Assembly (NCBI RefSeq): GCF_042477335.2
Contig: NC_091247.1
Location: forward strand, 226,572,001 to 226,636,000
Length of the DNA: 64,000 nt
Direction of reading: 5' to 3'
Source of the DNA: Ovis canadensis
Taxonomy: Eukaryota > Chordata > Mammalia > Artiodactyla > Bovidae
Below are positions 37,476 to 49,026 of the stretch, piece after piece. The notes under the pieces were generated by a model. The model did no database searches. It was not told where the DNA came from and saw nothing but the letters and a program-made list of their open reading frames with translations. Every line of letters begins with the position of its first letter. Within the stretch, counting starts at the first letter, position 1. Position numbers and translations under genes: made by a program.

Positions 37476-39030
37476 ACCTCTGGGTTCCCAAGCCTGAGAC
37501 CTGTGGCTCAGTCTGGACGCCGCCCCCGCCTGCCGCCCTCCCCCGCCCGTCCCTAACCCGGTCACCGTGTCCTTTCTGCCTTTTCCCCACCTCTCAGACC
37601 CAGGCCCTCCTCCCCTCCCTTCTGCCCCTGGAAGTCTAGGCGCTCACCATCCACGGAGCTTGGTACAGTGACTCCCCAGGTGGGCTCTCTGCCTCTCTCC
37701 CCTCTGACCCCAGTTCCTTAGCCGAGGCTGGCGCTTTCCTGTCCGGGAGCCCGAGCCCGTTACTGTCCTGCTGTAAAGCTCCCTGCTCCCTGATGCTCTG
37801 GGTCCTCCCGAAGCTGCTGGCTTTGTGTCTACTCACTGACTATGTCCTATCTCCTAGCCACCCCATCCTTTCCAAGCTGTCTTGAGGCCCTTCCCTGAGG
37901 GGTCCGAGATCTTCCCAGGCCCCTTGGATGGTGTCATTCCCTGCTGAGACCCTCTCCTCGGGACCAGAGGGGTGGGGGCATCTCTGGGGAGAGACTGGAG
38001 AAGGGATTAGCGATGTGACAGGGCAGACAGCTTGGGCTGGCGGGGCTTGAGGCGAGTGGAGGGGGTGATTCCTACCAAGGAGTCCGAGAAGGGGGGCTGC
38101 GGAGCCCACAGCCCTCGCCTCCCTCTCTCCTCCATCCCAAGAAATCTGACCCCGGTTGGCGTTGTTGCAGCCAGAGCTGGAAGCAGGACTATTCCCGTGG
38201 GCTGAACTGGAACCCATCCAGGGCTGGGGAAGGAGCTGGCAGTCTCGGGCTGGTGTGCAAACAGCTCTGGAGTGACGGGAAATGCCTCGAAGGCCGGGCG
38301 CCTCGGCGCTGAGAGGCTTCCCAAAATAACCCAGGGGGCAGCTGTCTCAGATTCTGAAACTGGGTCTGGCTGCCCTAGCCACAGGGAGCCCCAGGCCCCA
38401 TACCAGCCTTGCTCTGGGAGCAGATGGCACTGGGAATTTTTTCTTTCTTTCTTTCACCAAAGTCAGCTGTTAAGCGAACAGCTTGTCTGCAGGAAAGCAT
38501 CCCTCCCTCTCTCTTTCCGTGACAGATCGAGCTGCCACCTCCCCTCCCCCAGCCCCTGCCCACCCCGCCTCCCCAACCCTTCTTCCTTTTGAGACACGAG
38601 GCAGCTGAGTCCAAGGGTCATCACAGGTCCTCGCCCACTGGCTCAGGGAGCAGCCAGGATCCCTGGGTCTCTGGGGGCCTGGACGGAGCTGGGACAACAG
38701 ATTCTGGGTGGCCCGACTGATTGTAAAGCAGACCATAGGATGTCCCAGAAATGGTGCTTTCAGAAGAGTCAGCCCAGGGACCTGTGTTGGCCAACGAACA
38801 TATGCTTTTATTCATGAATCTACGATCGTTTCACATCCGTTGATACGCTTATTGCCTGTAAAGGGAATGTGCCAGTGTGCAGGGCGGGGTTTTGCATCTG
38901 CAAAGGTCATTGTGCACAGGCCACACTAAGAGGCCTTCCTGAGCACCAGCCGTGTGCAGCCCCGTCTCGGAGCTGGAGATACAGGGAGAGCTCAGAGAGC
39001 GGCTCTATCCTGGAGGTGCTCCCAGCCTGG
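37476..39030. other. single-copy intergenic DNA
   Basis: Pyrimidine-rich in places (37540-37640, 38500-38590). No gene or repeat recognised. Confidence 0.4.
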
Positions 39031-39034
39031 GGTG

Positions 39035-39290
39035 GACAAGGCAGTGTGGTGCAGTGGTTAGAGCGCAAAGCTTGAGTCAGACTCCGAGGCATGACTATCA
39101 GGCCCGTCAGCTGCTTGCTCTGTGATGCTGAGTGAATCACTTTACTTCCCTGAGACGCCGTTTCCTTCTCTGTCAAATCAAAGCAATCAGGAATCTACTC
39201 TCTGAAGGGTTATTATCCAAGTGAAAGCAGAGGATCCTTCTAAAGAGCCTGAAACATTGCAAGACGCATAGCACTCTGTAACGTTGGGTG
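39035..39290 (-). repeat. MIR SINE
   Basis: Antisense MIR: GTGGTGCAGTGGTTAGAGCG, TGTGATGCTGAGTGAATCAC, TAGCACTCTGTAACG. Confidence 0.8.
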
Positions 39291-39493
39291 ACATCACCGT
39301 CACCATCATTATCACCACCACCGCCACCACCATCGTCACCACCAGGCTCCTCTCTCCAGGGGATTCTCCAGGCAAGAATCCTGGAAATGGGTTGCCTGTA
39401 ACGATTCCAGGGGATCTTCCCAACCCAGGGATCGAACCCATGTCTCCTGCTTGGCAGGTGGATTCTTTACCATTGAGCCATCTGGGAAGCGGT
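39291..39493 (-). repeat. trinucleotide CAC/CAT tract joined to a Bov-tA SINE
   Basis: A short array of CAC, CAT and CGC triplets (about 39294-39343) leads directly into an antisense Bov-tA that lacks its tail (39344-39493, ending TTGAGCCATCTGGGAAGCGG). Confidence 0.88.
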
Positions 39494-40847
39494 CCTTTCT
39501 ACTTAATCACTGGTAGTGCTTCGAGGCTCACATTGAAAATGGGAACATCAGGAGATAATTCACGTCTGCTTCAGCAGGATTCCAAGGGTCACTCTGAGCT
39601 GCCTTCCATTAAATTGAAGTCTTCGTCGGGGATCTGTGGTCCGCAGGGCCGGTGTAAAGCCTGCACTGGGGCTGGCTGGTGGTTACGGCTTCAGGGAGAT
39701 TCTTTTTTCCCCAGTGCCAAGCTTGATGTAGACTACTGTCCTTGTTTCTTCGGCCTTTTTCCTAGTAACTTATTCCAGCAGTGAAAGCATGGCCCTTGGG
39801 AGAGCCCAGCTGTCCGTGAGGTTCCCTGTCTAACTCACGCTGGGCGGCCCAGGCGTTCCTCCGCCCCAGAGCCAAGTGTGGTCACGGAAAAGGATGATCA
39901 GGTGTCTGACCTTGGCAAATGTCCCTGGGGCAGAGCCAGCCTCAGCAACTGCTCACCTCTGGGGACTTCCAATCTCACTCCTAGTTCTCTGGCCTGGGAG
40001 GCTGCTCCTTGTTCTTGCTTGTCCGGTGTGATGCATTTTAATACATGTATATATGCACGCCTATAAAAGCATGTTCATATACGTAGACCTATATATTATT
40101 TTCATTGCTTTGCTGTTGGACTATTGATCAGCGGTTAGTCTTCCACACTGTGGAAAATGCAGGCCGCTCTCTGCTTGCACAGTGTAGATTTTTAATAAGC
40201 AGCGAAGTATCTTTAAAATTCCCTCTCCATCTCTGCCCTCCCCAAGTCCCCACGTGGAGGTAGGTCTCTGCTCCCCCGCCCATTCTCTTCCATTTCCTCC
40301 TTCTTTCCATGACCCTTCCCCCACCCCAGTCTCACCTCCCCACCTGCATCCTGATCTAGCCAGATGAGGGGGGACAATCAGCGTTCACCCATAGATAAAC
40401 TTCCCAATCGTATAAGCCTATGCCGCCAACCAAAGGCTTCTCAAGGGCAAAATCAGTGTGGGGTGTGCAGGGGGATGAATCTTCTTGAATGGCCAGCCCT
40501 GGCTGTTCTGGGGGACAGGACCTGCCGGGGTGTACAAGGGGGCCAAGGCGGAAGTTCTGGGGGTAAGGCTTAGCCTGAGGCTTCAGGCTGGAGGAGGAAA
40601 GAAAGATGTGCAGAGGAACCAACATCCTCAGGTGGAGATAAGGCCCCACACGTTCATCTGAAGTGGGGCAGGGACCCCCAGGTGTCGTGCCCAGGGCCCA
40701 GGAAGCAGGTTCAGTATCGGTATCAGGCAGAGCTCTCGAAAGGCAAGGCTGTGCAACAGCTGCCTAAGGGATGCATGAGCAGAGGGGGCACCCACCTGCT
40801 GGGGGTCTGCACAGGGTTCCAGCACCCTGGGGGAGAGGTGGGAATCT
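39494..40847. other. single-copy intergenic DNA
   Basis: No gene, RNA or repeat recognised. Confidence 0.4.
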
Positions 40848-41061
40848 GTTGTTTAGTCGCTCAGTCATGTCCAACTCTTGCGACCCCATGGTCTGTAGCC
40901 CACCAGGCTCCTCTGTCCATGGATTTCCCAGGCAAGACTACTGGAGTGGATTGCCATTTCCTTCTCCAGGGGATCTTCCTGACCCAGGGATTGAACCCAC
41001 ATCTGCTTCTCCTAAATTGGCAGGCAAATTTTTTTACTGCTGAGCCACTAGGGAAGCTCCA
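40848..41061 (-). repeat. Bov-tA SINE
   Basis: Antisense copy from GTTTAGTCGCTCAGTCATGTC to TGCTGAGCCACTAGGGAAGC. Confidence 0.93.
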
Positions 41062-41313
41062 AGGAGGGAAGGGGGTATGCTTAGTGGGCTGAGGGCAGCA
41101 CTGTGGGCATGATGCCCTGCTCAGACCCAGAGCCCAGTGCCCTGCCTTGCCTGCCCTGGACTTAACAATCTGAGAAGTGGTGGTCAAGCATGGAGCACCA
41201 GCCGACGTCCATCCACCACTCAGGGACCCTGGGCACAGGTGGAGCATCATGCATAAGTGACTGCAATAGGAACCAGAGCCTCTGGGTTGCCTATTACACA
41301 CCAGCACATTGTT

Positions 41314-41815
41314 CCAGTGTATTAAAAAGCAGGGACATTACTGTGCCGACGAAGGTCCATCTAGTCAAAGTTACGGTTTTCCAGTGGTCATGTACAGATG
41401 TGAGAGTTGGACTGTAAAGAAAGCTGAGCACTGAAGAATTGATGCTTTTGAACTGTGGTGTTGGAGAAGACTCTTGAGAGTCCCTTGGACAGCAAGGAGA
41501 TCCAGCCAGTCCATCCTAAAGGAGATCAGTCCTGAATATTCATTGGAAGCACTGATGCTGAGGCTGAACCTTCAATACTTTGGCCACCTGATGTGAAGAA
41601 CTGACTCATTGGAAAAGACCCTGATGCTGGGAAAGATTGAGGGCAGGAGGAGAAGGGGACGACAGAGTATGAGATGGTGGGATGGCATCACTGACTCAAT
41701 GGACATGAGTTTGAGCAAGCTCCGGGAGCTGGTGATGGACAGGGAGGCCCGGAGTGTTGCAGTCCGTGGGGTCACAGAGTCGGACATGACCGAGCGACTG
41801 AGCTGAACTAACACT
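41314..41815 (+). repeat. BovB LINE 3' fragment
   Basis: Sense copy from GTATTAAAAAGCAGGGACAT to GACCGAGCGACTGAGCTGAAC. Small deletions break the frame. Confidence 0.93.
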
Positions 41816-42048
41816 GTTCTTTCTGTTTGAACCTTACGTGCACATAACTCACTTGGGTGTCGGTGCAGACTGTGTACTGCTGACAAGCTCCGGGTGATCC
41901 CCTTGGACTCACCTGGCCCAGGACCCCGTGTAGACATCCAGAATCCCTGTTCCAGGTGCAGTGTAGACACTGGGAAGTCTAGAGCCTGCCCAGGTGATTA
42001 TAACATGCAGCCAGGTTTCAGAACAGTGGCTCTAGACCACAAAGAAAA

Positions 42049-42262
42049 GGGGCTTCCCTGGTGGCTCAGACAGTAAATAATCTGCCTACAATGTGGGAGA
42101 CCTAGGATCGATCCCTGGGTTGGGAGGATCCCCTGGAGGAAGGCATGGCCACCCATGCCAGTATTCTTGCCTGGAGAATCCCATGGACAGAGGAACCTGG
42201 CAGGCTACGGTCCATGGGGTCACAAAGTCGGACACGACTGAGCGACTGAGCACAGCACAGGC
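42049..42262 (+). repeat. Bov-tA SINE
   Basis: Sense copy from GGGGCTTCCCTGGTGGCTCA to GACACGACTGAGCGACTGAGC. Confidence 0.94.
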
Positions 42263-44339
42263 CACAGAGAGGAGGGAACTCATCATCCTCCTTGTCCATC
42301 CTCCGTTTCCACACAGAGATGGGTTTCAGGAAACATCCATCTTCTCTTTAAAAAACAACCATGCACACGCGGTGCTAGGCAGTGACTGGCCGGCCTGGGA
42401 CAGGAGGCTGGCGAGATGTGGGTCACAAAAGGGACCCTTGGACCATGGACGGCCGCTGCCGGGCCTGGATGGGAAGAAGGGGACAGCCTCATTTCCGGCC
42501 AGATTCACTTCCTCATTGCACACTCCAGGCCTCCCCTATTCCTCCCTCTTCCTGATCTCTGGGTCATGGCCTTAACTTCTTGTTGCAGCCTTGACCTCAC
42601 GCTGAACGTGACCTCTGGGCTTTGACCCCCTCTGTTGCACCCAAGTCCCCGCTCTGTGAGCCCCGCGTACACAGATGGGTCTCCCTCCAGCACAGGTCGG
42701 GGAAGGAAAGGGCCAGTGAGCCAGCAAGTAACAGGGACCCTGCAGAACAGGTCACAGTGTGGGCATGCCAGTCACCTTGATCCTTGATCACCACGGCTGT
42801 TACAGTTAACTGAGGGAAACCAGTGTGTTTCTGAGCATGGATAGGTGTGCCCACATGCTCACCTGGTCCTATGTCTCTGGACACAGGTTGCAAGAGAGAA
42901 ATATTTTTGTGTTCCTTTTGTTGACTGTCCTCAGGCTTTGTCCTCAAGTTTTGGGCCCTGTGACAGCAAGACGCAGTGCTGCCAAGATGGGGCTACCCTG
43001 GACCAGCTGATCCTTGGGACCCCCGCCCCCCGCACCTACCCACTAGGCTTAGAACACTGGCAACTTCCCCTCAGTGGGGTCCAGTGACCCCCTTTTCTGC
43101 TCAGGCCCCTTTCCTGCCTTCCCATCGCCTGGGGGAATCCCACCCAAAACTGCCCTCTAACAAAGCAGGAACTGGACACACAAACCCTGCCCTCTATTTG
43201 CCCATGGCCTTGGGGGAGGGACCGGAGCTTGCTGAGTCAGTGTTTCCTCTTGTAACAGGGGATCTGATTAACAACAAATTCCTCCCTTCCAGTTTTTGCG
43301 GCTGCCTGGGTAACCTCCCCATTTCTTTCACTCCTGGCCTCTGCGGGTGAGGGATTTGGCTCAGTTCTGCTCCCAGTGTTGAGATCTCAGAGAAAGGCTT
43401 GGGAGGCTCTGGAGGCTGGAATCATGCAGAGGTGTCTCACTCACCCATCTGGTCTGGGCTTGGCTGGGGCTGCTGATGGACTGAATCCCGGGGCCGCTCT
43501 GTGCGCCTCGGGCTTTACTCCTCTGGCAGGAGAGCAGGGCTCTCAGCGTCCCAGGAGGAAGCTGGTGGCCTTTGGTGACCTGGACTGCAGGTTGCATGCA
43601 AGGCTCGGTGGCTGACACAGTCACACGCTGCTTGTGAACTCAGCCACTCAGAGTCTGAGAAGCGTGTGAAGCACGTGTTTATTCAAGATCAGAGCTGGGA
43701 CCTCCGAGGAGGTGTTGACTCAAATAGACCACTTGGGGCCATGGGGAGGTTCTGGCTCAAGATGAACCTAGTCAGTGAGCCTGGCAGGGGAAGGCGCCTC
43801 AGGCAGGACCTGTGGGCAGCTGGGCTGTGGCAGACTGCTTCCTGGCGGGTGGACAACCCAGATCCTCTCTTGGGTGAAGATACAAAGTATTCTAAACACA
43901 TCTTTCCTCCAGGGCACGGCTTCTCCCAGGCCAGCTTGGCACGTGCAGGGATGCTGGGAGGACGCTGGCTCGGAGGCCTCGGAGCTATTCATCCTCCAGA
44001 CGCAGACAGACAGCCCCAGTCGTGGCAAGCGTGCAGGGGCAGGGCGTGGGGCTGGGTCCTGCTGGACTTGGTGCCAGTGACTTGTCACGCCAGCCCCACG
44101 CCGGGGTGTGTGGTCTGACAAAGGATATTCCCCTTGATTTGTGGACTCGTCTTTAGGAAAAATCTTCAACAAGCGTAAAATCCTTTAAACACACTTAACT
44201 GTGCATTCTGCAGGCTGCCTCTGTCGATAAGAATGAAATTACGCATAAGAAGCATCAGCTTAGGGCAGAAATGCCCTCCGATGGGCACATGTCATCTTGG
44301 TTGCTTGCTGTTGAGACTGCAGATGCATCGGAAGGATTG
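42263..44339. other. single-copy intergenic DNA
   Basis: No gene recognised. A minus-strand AATAAA (plus TTTATT at 43678-43683) is present but lacks a convincing GT-rich downstream element. Confidence 0.4.
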
Positions 44340-44525
44340 TACTTAGTGGCTGCTCCCCGAGCACCTACTGTGTGCCAGCTCCTAGGTGCATGACTTGCAA
44401 GCATTGTTTTGAATCTTCACGACAACCTGAAGCGGGAGCTGGAACGCACTGATTTAGCAGCAGCCTAGAAAGGGTGATGGCTTGCTCAGGGCCATCCAGC
44501 CGCCACGTGACTGAGCCAGGAGACG
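44340..44525 (+). repeat. MIR SINE
   Basis: GAGCACCTACTGTGTGCCAG, TTTTGAATCTTCACGACAAC, GGCTTGCTCAGGGCCATCC. Confidence 0.75.
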
Positions 44526-44689
44526 CAGCTGTGACACCCCTGGCTGGCCCGGGGTGGGGCTCCGGGGCGGGGACCTCTCTCTCTCGCTGCTACGGAGCCC
44601 CTGCATTGGTCACTAGCTTGCATCAGCCCATATTCTCTGCGTTGCTCAGCACTGGCTGGTGCCTCCTCCCTGCCTTCCTTTTGCTGTCT

Positions 44690-44800
44690 GTGAGGGTTCC
44701 TGTTTATCTCTCCACTGAGGGCAGGCACTCTGTGGGTCTTATTTATGCAACATGTGTCTAGAACTCAGCATGTTATAGGAATTCAAATGAGAAGTCTTAA
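44690..44800 (+). repeat. L2 3' end remnant
   Basis: GTTTATCTCTCCACTGAGGGC, AGGCACTCTGTGGGTCTTATT and TAGAACTCAGCATG follow the L2 3' terminal pattern. Confidence 0.5.
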
Positions 44801-44829
44801 TTACAAGGGAAAAATCTAACATTCTGTAC

Positions 44830-44960
44830 CGTCGACCAGTGGAACAAACTGCTTCGTGGTAGTGAGCTCCCCGCCACTGGTGGTATTCAAGTGGTAGTTA
44901 ACGAGTACCTGTCAGGGCGTGTTAGACAAAAGCAGGAGGTGAAGCTCACACTTAAGGCAG
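44830..44960 (+). repeat. possible L3/CR1 remnant
   Basis: CCAGTGGAACAAACTGCTTC, GTGAGCTCCCCGCCACTGG and GGTATTCAAGTGGTAGTTAA recall the 3' end of CR1-clade LINEs. Assignment from memory only. Confidence 0.4.
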
Positions 44961-44973
44961 TCATAGCTTCTGT

Positions 44974-44996
44974 CCGGGGCGGGGGGCGGGGGGTGG
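44974..44996 (+). other. G-quadruplex motif, intergenic
   Basis: CCGGGGCGGGGGGCGGGGGG followed by TGG: three long G-tracts with single-base loops, a strong G4 candidate. Confidence 0.5.
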
Positions 44997-46315
44997 CTCT
45001 GGCCTTGCAGGGCTTCCCTCCCTGTCCCGCTACCATCTTGCTGCAAGAGGCTGGTGGACAGCCTTCCCGCCTCTGGCCCTAGTCTCTCCGCAGTACTAGA
45101 AAACCAGGGTGGCAGCATCTATTTGGTTGAACCACCCAGATGGAAAAGGAGACAGAAGGAAAGACCAATATTTATTCATTATCATATCCAGAAATTAGAC
45201 CGGGAGCCACAAATAGGCGTTTCTAACGAGCACCCGTCTGGCCCTGCCTCTTGGGCCCCTGCTGCAGATCTCTCTTCATGTCACGTCTTGCCTCCCGCAC
45301 TGGGGTTTGCCAGCCGTTGGGTTATTTTCTGAAGCGATTAACGGGAAGCCAGGGGCATCGGACAGCCAGCAGGATGGTCTTTTAAAAGGATACACGCCGT
45401 TCCCAACAAGAACCCATCTGAGTGTGGTTCAGAAGCTCTCGGAGTGGGTGGGCGGGGTAGGGAAGAGCTAGGGCGGGCACAGTGAGGGTGGGATGCCATC
45501 CAGCTGGAAAGACCCATCAAAGCTGAGAGTCTGCATGGGACGGTCCGCGTCTGATTCAGTCCCGTCGTGCACTTGGCCCTGGTCCACAGTGCCGCTGGGC
45601 TCAGGAACCATGCTCAGCCAGAGCTTCCCCATCAGCTCTTAGCCTCAGCATCCACACCCAGCTATTTCTCCCATCTTCCAAAAAGCCTTTCTCTCCCACT
45701 TCTTCTAGCCTCCTCTGCTGCCTCCTTCCTTCCTCCTCTCGATAGCAAAGCTTCTTGAAAGAGCAAAACTCCTCCCCATCTTTCTGCAAACCGCCCCCCA
45801 ACCCTCTCTAAGCAGGCTTTTCCTGCCATGGATTCCCTGAAACTGCTCTAAATGATGAAGTCAGCAGCGCCCACCCCTCCCCACCCCATCCCACCACCAT
45901 CCTGAAAATGGAAAACCGGTGTCAGCAGTCAGACCCCGGCCTCCTGAGCCAGCAGCTGCCTCTGATCGCTGGTCGGTCCCGTCCTCCCCCCGGATGCCTC
46001 TCATCGCCTGGCTCCAGCACCCGTGTGCCCCCTTGCCGGGGCCTCCTCACTCTGCAGCAGCCACTTCTCGCTGTCTCCTTGACCTTGAATATGTTCAGGG
46101 TTCAGCCCTTGGACCTTGTCTCCTTTCATTAACCGCTTGCTGCCTCAGGGATCCTGCCTGGGGTTTGAAAACAGTCGAGATGACAATGCCTTCCACATTA
46201 CACCTCCAGCCTCCTCTGATCTCTAACAGCCCTTCCAACCGCCTCCATGACGGTTCCAGTTGGGCATCAAAGCCACCTCTTCGCAAATCCAACATGACCG
46301 CCGCTGATTGCCTCC
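44997..46315. other. single-copy intergenic DNA
   Basis: Nothing recognised. Rich in C and T between 45640 and 45800. Confidence 0.4.
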
Positions 46316-46598
46316 TTGTCGGCTGGCGGTGGCCCTGTCCTTCAGTTGCTCAGGCCAAGAGCCTCACATTCATCCATGGCGCCCCCCCTTTCTCTCACAC
46401 CCCACATCCAATCTGTCAGGAAATTATATTGGCTGTACCTCCAAACGCATCCAGAACCTGACCACTTCTCACCACCCCCACGGCTTCCATCCTGGCACAA
46501 GCCACTTGCATCCTTGGCCCCTGCGGTCTGTTCTCAGCACAGCAATCAGGAGAGCCCTTTAGAAACGTGAAGCCGGAGCAGCGCTCAACATTTGCCAA
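46316..46598 (+). repeat. L2 LINE fragment
   Basis: TTCAGTTGCTCAGGCCAAGAG, TCTCTCACACCCCACATCCAA, CTGACCACTTCTCACCACCC and GAGCCCTTTAGAAACGTGAAG match the L2 consensus. Cut by the BovB tail at 46603. Confidence 0.8.
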
Positions 46599-46602
46599 GG
46601 CT

Positions 46603-48637
46603 CCCAGTGCAGTTCAGTTGCTCAGTTTTGTCCGACTCTTTGTGACCCCATGTATCGCAGCACACCAGGCCTCCCCGTCCATCACCATCTCCTGGAGTTC
46701 ACTCAGACTCACGTCCATCGAGTCCGTGATGCCATCCAGCCATCTCATGCTCGGCCGTCCCCTTCTCCTCCTGCCCCCAATCCCTCCCAGCATCAGAGTC
46801 TTTTCCAAAGAGTCAACTCTTCGCATGAGGTGGCCAAAGTACTGGAGCTTCAGCTTTAGCATCATTCCTTCCAAAGAAATCCCAGGGCTGATCTCCTTCA
46901 GAATGGACTGGTTGGATCTCCTTGCAGTCCAAGGGACTCTCAAGAGTCTTCTCCAACACCACACTTCAAAAGCATCAATTCTTCGGCACTCAGCTTTCTT
47001 CACAGTCCAACTCTCACATCCATACATGACCACAGGAAAAACCATAGCCTTGACTAGAAGGACCTTAGTCGGCAAAGTAATGTCTCTGCTTTTGAATATA
47101 CTATCTAGGTTGGTCATAACTTTTCTTCCAAGGAGTAAGCGTCTCTTAATTTCATGGCTGCAGTCACCATCTGCAGTGATTTTGGAGCCCAAAAAAATAA
47201 AGTCTGACACTGTTTCTACTGTTTCCCCATCCATTTCCCATGAAGTGATGGGACCAGATGCTATGATCTTCGTTTTCTGAATGTTGAGCTTTAAGCCAAC
47301 TTTTTCACTCTCCTCTTTAACTTTCATCAAGAGGCTTTTTTAGTTCCTCTTCACTTTCTGCCATAAGGGTGGTGTCATCTGCATATCTGAGGTTATTGAT
47401 ATTTCTCCCAGCAATCTTGATTCCAGCTTGTGTTTCTTCCAGTCCAGTGTTTCTCATGATGTACTCTGCATATAAGTTAAATAAGCAGGGTGACAATTTA
47501 CAGCCTTGACGTACTCCTTTTCCTATTTGGAACCAGTCTGTTGTTCCATGTCCAGTTCTAACTGTTGCTTCCTGACCTGCATACAGATTTCTCAAGAGGC
47601 AGGTCAGGTGGTCTGGTATTCCCATCTCTTTCAGAATTTCCCACAGTTAATTGTGATCCACACAGTCAAAGGCTTTGGCATAGTCAATAAAGCAGAAATA
47701 GATGTTTTTCTGGAACTCTCTTGCTTTTTCCATGATCCAGCAGATGTTGGCAATTTGATCTCTGGTTCCTCTGCCTTTTCTAAAACCAGCTTGAACATCA
47801 GGGAGTTCACGGTTCATGTATTGCTGAAGCCTGGCTTGGAGAATTTTGAGCATTACTTTACTAGCATGTGAGATGAGTGCAATTGTGTGATAGTTTAAGC
47901 ATTCTTTGGCATTGCCTTTCTTTGGGATTGGAATGAAAACTGACCTTTTCCAGTCCTGTGGCCACTGCTGAGTTTTCCCAATTTGCTGGCATATTGAGTG
48001 CAGCACTTTCACAGCATCATCTTTCAGGATCTGAAACAGCTCAACTGGAATTCCATCACCTCCACTAGCTTTGTTCGTAGTGATGCTTTCTAAGGCCCAC
48101 TTGACTTCACTTTCCAAGATGTCTGGCTCTAGATTAGTGATCACATCATCATGATTATCTGGGTCGTGAAGATCTTTTTTGTACAGTTCTTCCGTGTATT
48201 GTTTCCACCTCTTCTTAATATCTTCTGCTTCTGTTAGGTCCATACCATTTCTGTCCTTTATCGAGCCCATCTTTGCATGAAATGTTCCCTTGGTATCTCT
48301 AATTTTCTTGAAGAGATCTCTAGTCTTTCCCATCCTGTTGTTTTCCTCTATTTCTTTGCATTGATCGCTGAAGAAGGCTTTCTTATCTCTTCTTGCTATT
48401 CTTTGGAACTCTGCATTCAGATGCTTATATCTTTCCTTTTCTCCTTTGCTTTTCACCTCTCTTCTTTTCACAGCTATTTGTAAGGCCTCCTCAGACAGCC
48501 ATTTTGCTTCTTTGCATTTCTTTTCCTTGGGGATGGTCTTGATCCCTGTCTCCTGTACAATGTCATGAACCTCATTCCATAGTTCGTCAGGCACTCTATC
48601 TATCAGATCTAGCAAAGGCTCCCATGTACACCTAAAA
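46603..48637 (-). pseudogene. BovB (RTE) LINE, about 2 kb, decayed reverse-transcriptase ORF
   Basis: The longest BovB copy here. BovB is an RTE-clade non-LTR retrotransposon. Reading on minus from 48637: linker region, then the reverse transcriptase with TTNKASGGDGIPVELFQ, NYHTIALISHASKVMLKIL, QAGFRKGRGTRDQI, motif A FIDYAKAFDCVDHN (about 47653-47694), RQGCKLSPCLFNLYAEYI, motif [15 protein letters not shown] (about 47353-47394) and the C-terminal [14 protein letters not shown] and [17 protein letters not shown]. Lesions: a stop directly after DHN (TAA near 47647-47649, where the copy at 13033 has Lys), a frame change near 47330-47345 at a run of T, and loss of the 5' end including the endonuclease. 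Both catalytic boxes survive. Not autonomous as it stands. Confidence 0.94.
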
Positions 48638-48638
48638 C

Positions 48639-48722
48639 ACTGGGTGGGCCGCAAAGTTCGTTTGGGCTTTCCATGCAATAGTATGGAAAGAACCCAAATG
48701 GGCATTTGGGGCCAACTCAATA
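48639..48722. mobile_element. palindromic mariner-like miniature element
   Basis: Arms GGGTGGGCCGCAAAGTTCG and TTTGGGCTTTCCAT pair with ATGGAAAGAACCCAAATGGGC and ATTTGGGGCCAACTC around a short centre. This resembles the GGCCAAAAAGTTCGTTTGGG terminal repeats of ruminant mariners, reduced to about 80 bp. A TA lies at 48721-48722; the other edge is eroded. It abuts the 5' limit of the BovB. Confidence 0.75.
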
Positions 48723-48802
48723 CAAACCCAAACCCAATACCAACCAGACCCCTCACAGGGATCTACCAGGGCTGGTGTAATTTGACCTCCTACACCTTTC
48801 CC

Positions 48803-49026
48803 TGGGCTTCTCCGTCGGCTCAGCGGATAAAGAATCCCCCTGCAAAGTGCAGGAGAGGCAGGAGACACAGGATCGATCCCGGGGTCAGGAAGATCCACTG
48901 GAGGAGGAAGACGCAACCCACGCCAGGATTCTTGCCTTAAAAAATCCCATGGACAGAGGAGCCTGATGAGCTACGGTCCTGTGGGGTCACAAAGAGTCAG
49001 ACACAACTGATCAAATGAGCGTGCAC
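48803..49026 (+). repeat. Bov-tA SINE
   Basis: Sense copy from GGGCTTCTCCGTCGGCTCAG to GACACAACTGATCAAATGAG. Confidence 0.92.

Noticed and set aside
42049-42262. tRNA-like A/B-box sequences at the head of Bov-tA copies
   Set aside because: They derive from a tRNA but lack a full cloverleaf; they belong to SINEs, not tRNA genes.
43678-43683. Minus-strand AATAAA as the end of a transcript
   Set aside because: The sequence after it lacks a GT-rich element and no exon is seen; a chance hexamer is likely.
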